Assembly (NCBI GenBank): GCA_024642205.1
Contig: JAHEBQ010000003.1
Coordinates: 56,409 to 120,408, forward strand
Origin: Planctomycetaceae bacterium
GTDB lineage: Bacteria > Planctomycetota > Planctomycetia > Pirellulales > Pirellulaceae
DNA length: 64,000 nt
Direction of reading: 5' to 3'
Of the stretch, positions 42,127 to 53,400 are shown one piece after another. A program made the position numbers and the translations under genes. The notes beneath the pieces were generated by a model that had not been told where the DNA came from, ran no database searches, and worked only from the letters and a program-made list of their open reading frames with translations. Each line of letters begins with the position of its first letter. Position 1 is the stretch's first letter.

Positions 42127-42612
42127 ATGGCAAACATAAATCCGATTCCCGAGGGCTGCAATTCAGTGAATGTTTACCTGGTCGTCAAGGACGGGCAGGC
42201 AGCGATTGATTTTTACGAAAAAGCGTTTGGTGCTGTCGGCGGTATGTGCATGCCGGGTCCCGACAGCAAAGGCATCATGCATGCCGAGATTCAGATCGGC
42301 AATTCGACCGTCATGCTCAGTGAAGAAAACCCGCAATGGGGCACCCAGTCTCCAGAGTCATTGGGCGGATCGCCTGCGTCGATGCATGTTTATCTTCCTG
42401 ATGTTGATACCGCATTCCAACAAGCCGTCGATGCGGGCTGCACCGTCGTGGCGCCGTTGATGGATACGTTTTGGGGAGATCGTTACGGAAAAGTCGCCGA
42501 TCCGTTTGGCTACCAGTGGGGACTTGCAACTCACGTGGAACACGTCCCCGAAGAGGAAATGGCGAAACGTGCCCAAGAGTGGTTCGCTCAAGCGGACCAG
42601 GAGCAGGGTTGA
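42127..42612 (+). CDS. VOC-family protein (PhnB/glyoxalase-like)
   Basis: The 161-residue product has the duplicated beta-alpha-beta-beta-beta unit of the vicinal oxygen chelate superfamily, with VYLVVKDGQAAIDFYEKAFGA, MHAEIQIGNSTVMLSEENP and FWGDRYGKVADPFGYQWGLATH typical of the PhnB-like branch. Its substrate is unknown. The ATG at 42127 has GGAGG 10 bases upstream. It lies upstream of, and on the same strand as, the S9 peptidase. Confidence 0.87.
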   Translation: MANINPIPEGCNSVNVYLVVKDGQAAIDFYEKAFGAVGGMCMPGPDSKGIMHAEIQIGNSTVMLSEENPQWGTQSPESLGGSPASMHVYLPDVDTAFQQAVDAGCTVVAPLMDTFWGDRYGKVADPFGYQWGLATHVEHVPEEEMAKRAQEWFAQADQEQG

Positions 42613-42748
42613 ACCACTCACCATTTGTTGTCGATTGCGCGGACCAGCCCAACGATCAAGGCAGGATCTTCCGGTCCGGAATCTTCGTGAGGCTCCGGAG
42701 CAACACCGAACCGTTTTCATTTTGCGAACCATCAGCGGAATCAATCGA

Positions 42749-45223
42749 ATGAAACTCAAGTTGATTGGCCTTTTTGCGCTCCTGTTCCTGTCCGCGTCAG
42801 CCTCTGAAAGGATGCTGGCCCAGCAGTCCGGATATCGGCTTCCACCCCAAACCGTGGTCGACATTATTGACGCCGCCCCCGAGCCGTCGATCAGCTTTAG
42901 CCCGGATTGCCAATGGATGATGCTGATTGATCGCGACGCGATGCCGGATATTGAAGATGTCTCGCGTCGAATGCTCCAACTCGCCGGGTTGCGTATCGAT
43001 CCGGTGGCCAACGGAGAGTTTGAAACGAGTTTCAATACCGGGTTGACACTTCGCCGGCGCGACGCGGACCCGGCAGACCAAACTCGTCAAACGAAGATTG
43101 AACTGCCGGGACATGCCAAGATCTCGCGCGTCAGCTGGTCACACAACTCGAGAAATTTCGCTTTTTCCGTAGTTACCGAGGAAGGTCAACAGCTCTGGGC
43201 TGCCTCGGTCGACGCTCCCCACCCCCGCTTGCTGACCGACCGATTGAATACGGTTACCGGTAGTTTTCAATGGATGCCAGACGGGCACCAGATCCTGTGC
43301 ATGCTCGTTCCGGAAAATCGCGGCAAAGAACCTCCCGCCGGTCGTCGACCTGCCGGCCCAAATATTCAGGAATCTTCAGGAAACAAGTCGCCCACCCGGA
43401 CCTTTCAGGATTTGCTGACAAACCCACACGAAGAAGCACAATTCGAATTCTACTCGACCACTCAACTGGCCGTCATCGATGTTGATGGAACCACAAGGAG
43501 GATTGGCCAGCCTCAAATCTTTTCGGAAACCAGCCCTTCGCCAAGCGGCGAGTTCGTATTGGTGACGACGATCGAAAGACCTTTCAGCTACTTGATGACC
43601 TATCGGAGTTTTCCTCGCAGAATCCAGGTCTGGAAAATAAATGGAACAGCCAGTGGCCCGGACGTTCATATCATCGCCGACGTGCCGATGGACGAGAACA
43701 TACCGATCGAAGGTGTTCGGCTGGGGCCACGGAGCGTGGAATGGATATCGAACTTTCCAGCGACTTTGGTTTGGACTGAGGCGCTTGACGGTGGCGACCC
43801 GAACCGGTCAGTTGATTTCCGTGACCGTTTTATGACGCAATCTGCCCCGTTCGTTGATTTGCCTGAAGAACTGCTCAAAGTCCAGCACCGTGCTTTCGGG
43901 TTGACATATTTTTCCGACCCCTCGCTCGTGATCACGACCGAATATGACCGTGACCGTCGTTGGATTCGCGATTTGTTGCACGACCTGAAAATGCCGGGCA
44001 CGACACCGAAAACACTGGTGGACCGAAGTATCCGAGATCGCTACGGAGACCCCGGCCGAATTGTCCGGGTTCCGGATGAGACAGGACACCAGGTTGCCCG
44101 ACAGGATGGGGATTGGATTTATCGCTCCGGTTCCGGGGCCTCGCCCAAAGGTAATCTTCCATTCGTCGACCGACAGAACATCGAAACGCTGGCGACAGAG
44201 CGGCTTTGGCGATGTGCGGAGGGAACGTACGAATCCGTCGTCGCGGTTGTTGCCAGTGGCGAATCGTTTAAACCGACAGTGATCACCCGTAGTGAGACGC
44301 CGATCACTCCTCCTAATTACTTTTTTCGTGATTTGAATGATGATTCAGTTGCTGCACTGACCCGTTTTGAGGATCCGACTCCTCAAATTCGCGGCATCAA
44401 AAAGCAATTGGTAAAATACAATCGTTCCGACGGGGTTCCCCTTTCGGCAACACTCTACCTGCCGGCCGACTACAAGGAGGGCACAAGACTTCCGCTGCTG
44501 GTCTGGGCCTATCCCCGGGAATTCAACGACGCGAAAACGGCGGCTCAGATTTCGGGAAGCCCCTCCCAGTTCACGCGTATGCAAAGCATCACCCATTTGA
44601 CTTTGCTGACGCAGGGCTATGCGATCATGGATGCCGCCACGATGCCGGTCATTGGCGATCCGGAAACGATGAACGACACCTTCATCGAGCAAATCGTTGA
44701 TGCTGCCAAAGCCGCGATCGACAAGGCTGTCGAGATGGGTGTTGCTGATCCGAACCGGGCTTGCGTTGGCGGACATAGCTACGGTGCGTTCATGACCGCA
44801 AATCTGTTGGCGCACAGTGATCTATTCAAGGCAGGGGTCGCCCGCAGCGGCGCTTACAATCGCACGCTGACGCCTTTTGGATTCCAGTCGGAACGCCGAC
44901 CGTACTGGCAGGCCAAGAACATCTACCACGAAATTTCACCGTTCTTGCACGCCGACAGAATCAACGAACCGTTGCTGTTGATCCACGGGGAGAACGACAA
45001 CAACAGCGGAACCTTCCCAATTCAATCGCAGCGAATGTACCAGGCGATCAAGGGCAATGGCGGAACCGTCCGATTGTGCATGTTACCCTACGAATCGCAC
45101 GGCTATCGCGCACGCCAATCGGTATTGCACACGCAGGCGGAAATGATCGATTGGTTTGACAAGTACGTGAAAAGTGCCGAACCGGCGTCGGTCAACGAAT
45201 CAACCAACGATCAAGGGCGATGA
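42749..45223 (+). CDS. Exported prolyl-oligopeptidase-family (S9) peptidase
   Basis: The 824-residue protein has a signal peptide (LIGLFALLFLSASASERMLA) and an N-terminal beta-propeller (about 40-560). The alpha/beta-hydrolase domain follows, with the nucleophile S677 in GGHSYGAFM, the Asp in LLIHGENDNNSGTFP and the His in PYESHGYRAR. It cleaves short peptides after export. Its ATG at 42749 lies 137 bases after the VOC gene. It ends 30 bases before the convergent PEP-CTERM gene. Confidence 0.92.
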   Translation: MKLKLIGLFALLFLSASASERMLAQQSGYRLPPQTVVDIIDAAPEPSISFSPDCQWMMLIDRDAMPDIEDVSRRMLQLAGLRIDPVANGEFETSFNTGLTLRRRDADPADQTRQTKIELPGHAKISRVSWSHNSRNFAFSVVTEEGQQLWAASVDAPHPRLLTDRLNTVTGSFQWMPDGHQILCMLVPENRGKEPPAGRRPAGPNIQESSGNKSPTRTFQDLLTNPHEEAQFEFYSTTQLAVIDVDGTTRRIGQPQIFSETSPSPSGEFVLVTTIERPFSYLMTYRSFPRRIQVWKINGTASGPDVHIIADVPMDENIPIEGVRLGPRSVEWISNFPATLVWTEALDGGDPNRSVDFRDRFMTQSAPFVDLPEELLKVQHRAFGLTYFSDPSLVITTEYDRDRRWIRDLLHDLKMPGTTPKTLVDRSIRDRYGDPGRIVRVPDETGHQVARQDGDWIYRSGSGASPKGNLPFVDRQNIETLATERLWRCAEGTYESVVAVVASGESFKPTVITRSETPITPPNYFFRDLNDDSVAALTRFEDPTPQIRGIKKQLVKYNRSDGVPLSATLYLPADYKEGTRLPLLVWAYPREFNDAKTAAQISGSPSQFTRMQSITHLTLLTQGYAIMDAATMPVIGDPETMNDTFIEQIVDAAKAAIDKAVEMGVADPNRACVGGHSYGAFMTANLLAHSDLFKAGVARSGAYNRTLTPFGFQSERRPYWQAKNIYHEISPFLHADRINEPLLLIHGENDNNSGTFPIQSQRMYQAIKGNGGTVRLCMLPYESHGYRARQSVLHTQAEMIDWFDKYVKSAEPASVNESTNDQGR

Positions 45224-45252
45224 TTGGAAGAATCAAATGGAATTCGGTAAGT

Positions 45253-46602
45253 TCACCTGGTTCCAACCCGGCGACGACGAACGACAAGTGCCAGTGAAGA
45301 CAAACCGAGCACAATCAATGAGCCGGGTTCCGGAACGGCGGTCAAGATAAACAAGCCGTTTTGTCGGTCACTCACCAGGATGGTACCGCTGTCAAAGTAA
45401 GGAAAAACCGACCATGCTCCATTGAATGTCACGTTGTTGTCAGCGTCATAGGTATCAAAATACCCCACCTCTTCCAGATCCAGTGTGGCCGCGTCGTTGA
45501 TTCTCAGCAATCGAAACCCGCTGGTATAGTTCGCCTGGTAAATCAAGTCGCCTTTGACGTAGAGATTGTGATCGATGGTCGACTCGGTCCCTTCGTGGTA
45601 GCCAAGGTAACGCGGGTCGTCCAGATCCGATACATCCCACACTCGCGTCCGGGTGTGAATCAGCGTATCCGAGCGCGACTCGTCCAATTCGTCGTCCATG
45701 AAAAAAAACTTTTGGTCTTCCGACAACCAACCTTGATGCGAATACTCTGACCCACTGTAACCGACGCGCGCGATCTGGGTCATATTCGACTTGTCGGACA
45801 CGTTGACGATCGTCAACGTATCCTCGTTGGAATTGAACGCGATTTCCTTACCGGCATAATCAGCATCGGGGCCGATATAATTCACCACTTGCGTGTCATG
45901 GGTATATCCATCGGCAGAAAAGTTACCGGCGAATGTCGGCATCGCACCATTGACCCCCCCATTGAGATTCAACACATGCAATCCACCATTGGCCACATCC
46001 GGCGATCCCGCAACGTAGGCATATCCCGAATCTTCGTTGACAAATACGTTGTGTGCCTCTCGAAACCCATCGTACACTCCCACCGATGAAAAATAGGTGG
46101 GTGAAGTTGTACTGGACTCAGATGCTGTCAACAACTGCGTCAGATCAAACACCTGCATGCCGTGGGCGCCGTTGTTGTCGGAAACTATGTACGCCTGATT
46201 GTTATAGACTTTCACATCCCGCCAGGTCCGATTGCCGGTCCCGGGAGTGGTTTTGAGGGATCCCAGATAAACCGGTGCCGTCGGATCGGTCACTTCGACA
46301 AACGACGTTCGATTCGTCAAACCCACCAGCGCAAACTCGCGCCCCGATGCGCTGTCCGTCCAACCCCAAAGATCGTTTGCCAGAACATTGGAAGCGCCAA
46401 GGCTACCCATTTCATGCAACCAGACGTGCCCCAGCAAGTTGATGTTATACGAGTTGTAACTGCCCTCGGATAAACCAGGGTTGGCGCCGGCCGAATTATT
46501 CAGTGATTTGCCTCCCCCGCCGCCATCAAATGCCCCGAGCAACGGACAAGCCATGGCCAGAGTCAACAGGAAACAGAAGCTTCGCAACAAACTGACTCGC
46601 AT
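45253..46602 (-). CDS. Choice-of-anchor-B (LVIVD-repeat) protein with PEP-CTERM
   Basis: The 449-residue protein has a signal peptide (RSFCFLLTLAMACPLLGA). LVIVD-type repeats follow (for example LTIVNVSDKSNMTQIARVGYSGSEYSHQGWLSEDQKFFFMDDELDE), known as the choice-of-anchor B family. The C-terminus is VPEPGSLIVLGLSSLALVVRRRR: a Pro-Glu-Pro motif, a hydrophobic helix and a basic tail, the PEP-CTERM sorting signal for exosortase processing. It is probably displayed on the cell surface. The start is the ATG at 46602. It is divergent from another PEP-CTERM gene. Confidence 0.88.
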   Translation of the reverse strand: MRVSLLRSFCFLLTLAMACPLLGAFDGGGGGKSLNNSAGANPGLSEGSYNSYNINLLGHVWLHEMGSLGASNVLANDLWGWTDSASGREFALVGLTNRTSFVEVTDPTAPVYLGSLKTTPGTGNRTWRDVKVYNNQAYIVSDNNGAHGMQVFDLTQLLTASESSTTSPTYFSSVGVYDGFREAHNVFVNEDSGYAYVAGSPDVANGGLHVLNLNGGVNGAMPTFAGNFSADGYTHDTQVVNYIGPDADYAGKEIAFNSNEDTLTIVNVSDKSNMTQIARVGYSGSEYSHQGWLSEDQKFFFMDDELDESRSDTLIHTRTRVWDVSDLDDPRYLGYHEGTESTIDHNLYVKGDLIYQANYTSGFRLLRINDAATLDLEEVGYFDTYDADNNVTFNGAWSVFPYFDSGTILVSDRQNGLFILTAVPEPGSLIVLGLSSLALVVRRRRVGTR

Positions 46603-46614
46603 CGGGCACCCCAA

Positions 46615-46837
46615 TCAATGAATTGTTCCGATTTCAAGTTTATTACGGCATCGCCGGAAAGACAAGAATAATCCTACTTTTTTGGAACCGGGTCGAGCTA
46701 ATCTCCGTCTCAATACTATCATTTTTAACATTCCATTCTCCGCTCAACTAATATCTAGGTTGTCGCGTTGGCAATGCGCGGATCGCATGGGTGGCGTGCA
46801 TCTGATCTCTCAAATGTCGAATTTTCGGAATTGACTT
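46615..46837. promoter_or_regulatory. Shared promoter region of two divergent PEP-CTERM genes
   Basis: About 220 bases separate the two PEP-CTERM genes and should contain both promoters. The stretch is AT-rich near 46660-46760. No specific promoter pair was identified. Confidence 0.4.
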
Positions 46838-47416
46838 ATGAAGTGGCACATCTTGTTTTTTGCGTTGGCTTTAATGGTCTTCGCCAACGAACGGCGTTTG
46901 CCGGCAGATATTGTCAAGTTCATCGCGACCGGGTCAGCAGGTGAAGGACTCTTGGCCGGGAATATTGATCCCGCGACCGGCGAGCCTGGCACCGGCGGCA
47001 TCGGTCTGACGGGAGTTACCCTCGATACCGACCAACAGTTGTTACACGTTGATTTGAAATGGGGATCCGCCAATGGATTTGTTGATCTTAGCGCCGATGT
47101 ATTGAAGCTTCACCTGCACGGACCGACTCTCAGCTCAGGAACTGGAGCGTTCGGAGAAGTGGCACCCCTGCTGATCACACTCAGTGGCAGTAGCGCATTT
47201 GACGCGTCCCGCTCTTCTGGTGGAATCAACGCAGATTTTTTTATTGACGCTGCGGATGTCCCAGCGTTTCTCGACGGCCGCATGTACTTCAACGTCCACC
47301 TTACCGATACCGACACGGGCGTCATTCGAGGCTATCTCCAACCCGTTCCTGAGCCACGTTCGCTCTTGATGTTGGGGGTGATGGTTGGACTCGGTGGACT
47401 TCGCCGCCGACGGTGA
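46838..47416 (+). CDS. CHRD-domain protein with PEP-CTERM
   Basis: The 192-residue protein has a signal peptide (ILFFALALMVFANERRLPA) and a CHRD domain ending in FDGRMYFNVHLTDTDTGVIRGYL-like sequence, the family signature. The C-terminus is VPEPRSLLMLGVMVGLGGLRRRR, a PEP-CTERM signal. It should be exported and processed by an exosortase. The 3' end converges with the large membrane protein; a short hairpin (CAACCGG 47432-47438 with CCGGTTG 47443-47449) lies between them. Confidence 0.87.
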   Translation: MKWHILFFALALMVFANERRLPADIVKFIATGSAGEGLLAGNIDPATGEPGTGGIGLTGVTLDTDQQLLHVDLKWGSANGFVDLSADVLKLHLHGPTLSSGTGAFGEVAPLLITLSGSSAFDASRSSGGINADFFIDAADVPAFLDGRMYFNVHLTDTDTGVIRGYLQPVPEPRSLLMLGVMVGLGGLRRRR

Positions 47417-47461
47417 CCGCGTCGCGAGGAACAACCGGAAAACCGGTTGACAATCAGTCTG

Positions 47462-50400
47462 TCAGGCTTCCCAGTCTTTCAATTGACTTGTGATCGCCTT
47501 CATCTCGTTTTTTCGCTTCTCAAAAAGCCCGAACATGACCAGGATTGCGATTCCCAATCCGATCCCGAAGGCCCACCAGGGCCAGACGTGATCCAATCTC
47601 CGGTGGGCATGGGCCACCATCGTGATCATCGCCATCAATAAAAACAGGCTTCCAAAATACAGGAACGACTTGACGCGAAACATGATGCCCGACATGATCC
47701 CGGCAACCGAAAACATTGCGAGAATGATCGGTGGCCAGAGATTTTCGCCCACGCCGGAAATGAAAACCTCCATCGTCGAACTCACATAAATGACAGTGAT
47801 GCAAATATAACGCAAGCCGGCAAGCTGTTTTGCCGACAATGCCTTGCGACTCAATTGGGATGCGATCAAAGTCGAAATCGCGGGAGGAATCAGCCATAAC
47901 TGCGGATGGGCCATGAACGAAAATTCAGCCCGCTGGAAAAACATCCAGAGCGAGAGATTGCCAAAAACAACTGCTGCAGTCCCGCTCAGAATCGACCTGC
48001 GCGTATAGCTGATCATCAGGTAAGCCATTCCAACAGTTAGCATCACCAGTTCACGATTGGTTTTTGAACTGAATGAGAAAATAGCAAACGCGACGACCAA
48101 TGGCAAAATAGCGGCGGAGTTGAACAAAGGCTGGCCCAACACGGTCAGCTTTCGCTTTTCCAAAATGTGCGCCACGCCGACACCACCAAAGCAAAGTGCC
48201 ATCAGGATGTACGGCCAGTAGTCCTTGATACCAAGTTGAAACAGCCAGGGAATCGAGAAATACAGATGGGCAATCAACGCCAGACCAACAAATTCTGCGG
48301 CATAAACGTATCCCATTCGCCCTTGCAGCGTTAACGCAAACGGATCGTTCTCCGGGCGGATAGAGATGGTAATCAACCCCATGATCATGCCGGCCACCAG
48401 CATCGCGACTGTGATACTTTCACCCAGTGGCAGCCCGCAACCGACATTCTCGACAAACGCACTGGCTTCACTCGCAATCACCAGGACCAGGCAAGCAACT
48501 GCCAGACCACAGGTCACCGCCGCCATTTCGCGAAGTGATCTCAACCATGTGTCTCCCGGGCGGACCCAGCGCGTCACAAGGGTTCCATACACGAACATCG
48601 AACCGGCCAACACAATCAGGCTGCGAACCAGGCACTGTGTCATCGGCAACTCGTTCATTTGGGCGCGCGACAGATCAGCCCAGGCCAACAATAGCACGCC
48701 AATCGTAATCAACAACAATGTCAATAACTGCAGCCACCGCCTCGACGAATGGTTGGACTGGGCGCCCAAACCGATCGCCAATGCAAAAGGAACGAACGCT
48801 GCCAGATACCGGTGTGGTCGCAACTCAAACTGAAAAATGACGATCAGAGCCGCAATCAAGACCAGCCCCCCGAATACAAGGCTATAGATTGGCAACTGAC
48901 GCCGCATCGAGAGTTCCAGAGAATCCAGATTTAATGCTCCCAATTGCTCGACCACCCGGAAGAACTTCGCCCGGCCGAGCCAAACGGTTCCCCATCCTGC
49001 AATGACAAGACCCACGCCCAGCATGACATTGACAAATCGCCAACCGCCCGTCGGCGCGACCACCGAAGCCAGGGTGATAGCGAGCGAAATCGAAATCAGG
49101 CAGAAACTGAAAACGCGAAACCTGGCTTGATCGTTCCAGAGCGAAACAATCGACAGTCCAACGATTGCAAGGAGCGCGGTGATTCCCAACGGATTTGCCA
49201 GCGAACTCGCATTGCCTTGCCCAAAGCTGTCAGTTCCGCATTGCAACATCGATGCCACGAAAATCCAGATCGTTCCGGTCAGCAAAACGATGTTCGGCAG
49301 CAAAACGAATGTACGCGGCAACGGCCTGGACTTTCTCTTGACGAGGTAGTACGTCGACCAACTGAGGGCCAGACAGCACAGCACAACAAGCACCAGGTTA
49401 AACCAATCGGGCTGGTCGTTGTTGAACCAACCGTGTGGGTCATTCCACCACAGAATGGATGTACCCAGGACCGCAGTCGCGGCGGAAACGAGACTCAGCT
49501 TGCCGTCGCGCAGAATCCATCCCAGCAATGTGGCCCACATCGAGGCCAAAACAATGACACCGAGATACAGCCAGAACGATGGAGGATCGAAGCAGGCCCC
49601 TCGGACTGCAAACGTCAACGTAACCGATCCGGTCAACAATACAGGCATCGCCCATGACCGACGCTTCCTTGAACCGGGCACGGCGTTCGTGAATACCATG
49701 GCCGAATCTACTCCGGCATCCTTTTCAGTCCGATCAAACCATCGGATCATTCCGGTCTGAATCCACCCAACCAGTAACATGCCGATCATGACCACCCGAA
49801 ACGGCAGCCAGGCAACAAAGCCATCTACCTGATCGAAATACCGATCCACAACCGCAGAACCGAGTCCCACCAGAATCAGTCCCATCCAACCTGAAAGCCA
49901 AACCCATGTCTCGGTTGAGTAACTCTTCGTCGATGCATCTCGCCAAACACAAAACGCCAGGACGCCGAACGCGGCCCAGGAAATCACCCCGACCAGGCTA
50001 CCCACAGAACTGATCCACGCTCCCGGTTGATCCGGAATCAAAAAGAAACGACCCATCGCCAGCACCGCCAGGCTTGTGATCAGCAAACCGTTAAGCAACG
50101 TATGGACTTCGATTTGACTTACCCAGCCCTGGCGCTTAACCGGCTGGCCCTCCTGAATCGGGTTCCGGATGTCGGCCCCCTGCCCTTCAATCCGGTCGCG
50201 GAACCAGTACCAGGCAAAACCATATCCGGTCATTCCCAGTGAAACGACTTGCAGGATCTTGACGAATCGCTCCGACGCAAGTGAATCGTGAGGGGAAATG
50301 ACCAACAACACAATCGCAAGTACGACAAAGTACTGAAATACCGTCGACCCGATCGTCGCCAGCCAGGACCGTTTTTCAGCGATCGCATACAGCAGGAATG

Positions 50401-53400
50401 TGATCACGATCAGGGCAACAGGTACTCCGTAAGAAATCTCTACCGGTACTCGGCTGAACCAGGATCCGGCATCCGGTCCGCCCAGCGCGCCAGCTCCATT
50501 GAGAAGAAATTGAGAAACGGTTACCGTTGAAATCAGCAACACGATTCCGGAAACGATGCTCAATGAAAAATTGATTAACTGTTGCGTCGCCGATTTGCTC
50601 CAATACGATTTACCCGTCATTCCCAAGGCGTTTCGCATTGCCGCCCAAACCGGCAACATCGATCGGCGATTGGTAATCAATACCGCTCCAATCAAACCAC
50701 CAATCGGTAGCAGCCAACGCAGGGCCGACGCCGAGGAATTGGAGTCACGAAACGGAGTTGCGCCAAACGCCCAGGCGAGAAACCAGATACCGACAATCGC
50801 GGCACCTTTATATGCCGATGGGGTCGAGAACAGCGATACCAGCATGGCCACTGCAACGGACGCCAACGCTGCGATCACCCAACCCGAAGCATCGCCCAGA
50901 CCAAATTGGCTTTCCAGATTCGAGGATTTTGCCAGTTCCCGTACCGTTCCGGCAAACAGAGAATCCAAGACAATGACGCCGATGGAGAACACCAGGGAAA
51001 ACAGGACATACTGATCGATATTCGCCGTGTGGCTCTTCAGCCAATTCCACTGCGGCGACCTTCCAAACACGTTAAACAGACATGTCCAAAGCACCGACCA
51101 GGCGGACAGGCCAACCAACTGAATCAACCAGTGCTGCGGCGATTCCAGAGTTGGACACCACCCGGTGCGCGACACAAGCTCCGCAATGCCAACGCCCACG
51201 GCGAGGGCAGTAATGAAAATAAACGGCGCTGATGAAACCGATTTAAGTTCCGACTCTTCGCGGCTCCACACCCACCCCGCCAGGAACCATCCCCCGCATG
51301 CGATCAACTCGAATCCGGTTGCCCAGCCGGTTTGGCAGGGAACCAGGCACAAAGCCCCGATCGAGAAAATCGCCGCCGAACCAGATCCCCAACGGATCAT
51401 CATGCGACCGACCGTCCCGTGAGTCTCACCGATATCCTGGCGACTCAAAAACCAACCCAACCCAATCAGGATCATTGCATGAACGGCAAGCATGGCGACC
51501 CATGTCGCATTGATCTTGCCGGTCGCTGAATCAATCCAGGCCGCCACACTCGGATTCCATATTGTCATGTGTGCCAAGGCTGCCAACAGCAGGATTGATG
51601 CAATCGGTGGAAGGACCCTGGCTCTGGCAATCTGATTGCGATCAGCGATGACGCAGACTCCAAGCATCGAGATCGCCGCGAGCATCAACAACCCGCTGGC
51701 CACCATCACATCAAATACGTTTTCGCGATTTATCAAGCTGGCAACCAGCGCAATCACGCAGCCGACCAGAACGATCCCCCCCCCGGTAATCCAGCCGCGA
51801 AGAAGGAAATTGCGAGGGTCTTTCAAGTCGGGGATCCAGTTTTTCAAGACCATATTCGCACCTCCCACCACGACACCAACCAGCAACAGGCAAAGCGCAC
51901 TTTTGCCATTGATCAGAGCAGCTTTCAATTCCTCCAGTCGGATGGACCTGTCGAAGCCAAAAGTGCCAATCCCCACGTTGAGGGCAATCAGTGCCCCCCA
52001 GGCAAAAACGCCCCACGCAATTGGAACCAGGTGTTCGTCTTTTTGATGCACAAACATGGCAATCAGACCGACCGTGGAAATCATCGCATTGACTACGAAT
52101 ACCGTCGGATTACTGGCCGAAACCAGCAGCGACAGCGCCAACAAGATCAAACCCAGGACCTTCAAGGTCAGGCTACTAAGCCGCGTGCCCTGTGTTTTTT
52201 GGTCCAGTTGCGTCGGGTCCTGGTCTGAAACCCGCGGCTGCAATGGCTGGCCCAAGGACGCTCGATAGGCAATCGAACCGAGCCAACTGGTAACAATACA
52301 CACAACGGAAACGATGGGTGCGAGCGCCACCAGGGCAGCGAACCTTGTATCAACTCGAATCAGAGCCAGTGAAAGTGCCGCAACGGTCGCGAACACGGAC
52401 ACGCCAAGAAACAAGAACATGCGGCTTTTCGCTCGATGGCTCCAGCGCGCACGAACCCACTGACGAGTGTCGAAGAAGCAGCTTCCAACAAGAAAGCTGC
52501 CGGCCACGGGAAGTGCGAAAAGCAAATAATGAAAACTCGAGCTGGCTGCCTCAACGGAGCGGTTGAGGATCAATGTGCCAATTCCACAACCCATGATCGA
52601 CAACGTCATCGGCAAGTTACCGCGCCGCAACAGGCACTTGCTTGACCACCAGGTCAGTGTCGAAAACCCGGCAATTCCAATCGCGATCGCGACCCATAGC
52701 CAGGGGTCATCAAGCTCACGGCGGTCAGACAACACGCACGCGGCAACAAAGTTCAACGGGACCAGCAGTAAACCGATGATCAATGTGCCCCGACTGGTGT
52801 TCCGCAGCTTCCATTTCTTCAGCGTATAGATTCCAGCCCCGTGAATCGCCGCAGTCATCAACAGGAATAACAACGAGGAAAAATACGGAATCGTGTTTCG
52901 CAACTCCTCGCGAAGGCTAATGACCAGTCCTACGGCGCTCAGCACGATCAAGATACCGCTGGTCAATTCGCCCCAGCGCATGTTTTTCTCTTGCATGAAT
53001 CCTGACATCAACTCGCCCACAGACCGGCGCGGTATCGGTGGAGGAGGATCGGGAATGTCCCAGGGAGCAGGACTGGATGACTTGGCTTTGACGGACTCGG
53101 CTGTTGCGGCTCGACGCCGTGCCGATTGAGCCAATTCCGCTTGAACGACTTCACGTTCAACCAGCGGGACGGGTGTCAGCGGACGACTCGGCTGGATCGG
53201 ACTTTCCGGGATCACGGGAGATGTCGCTGGGACGCGCGGTCGATGCAACTCATCCGCCTCCGGCGGGTTGTTCGGTTGACCGGTTTGGCTGGCCGTTCCG
53301 GCAGATGTTAAACCTGAAATCAGCGAATCGGGAACGGGCGAGGAAGAAGCGATCTCCGGCACGTCCGAAGTACGATGGGGCGGTTGGTTGATTGGGCGGG

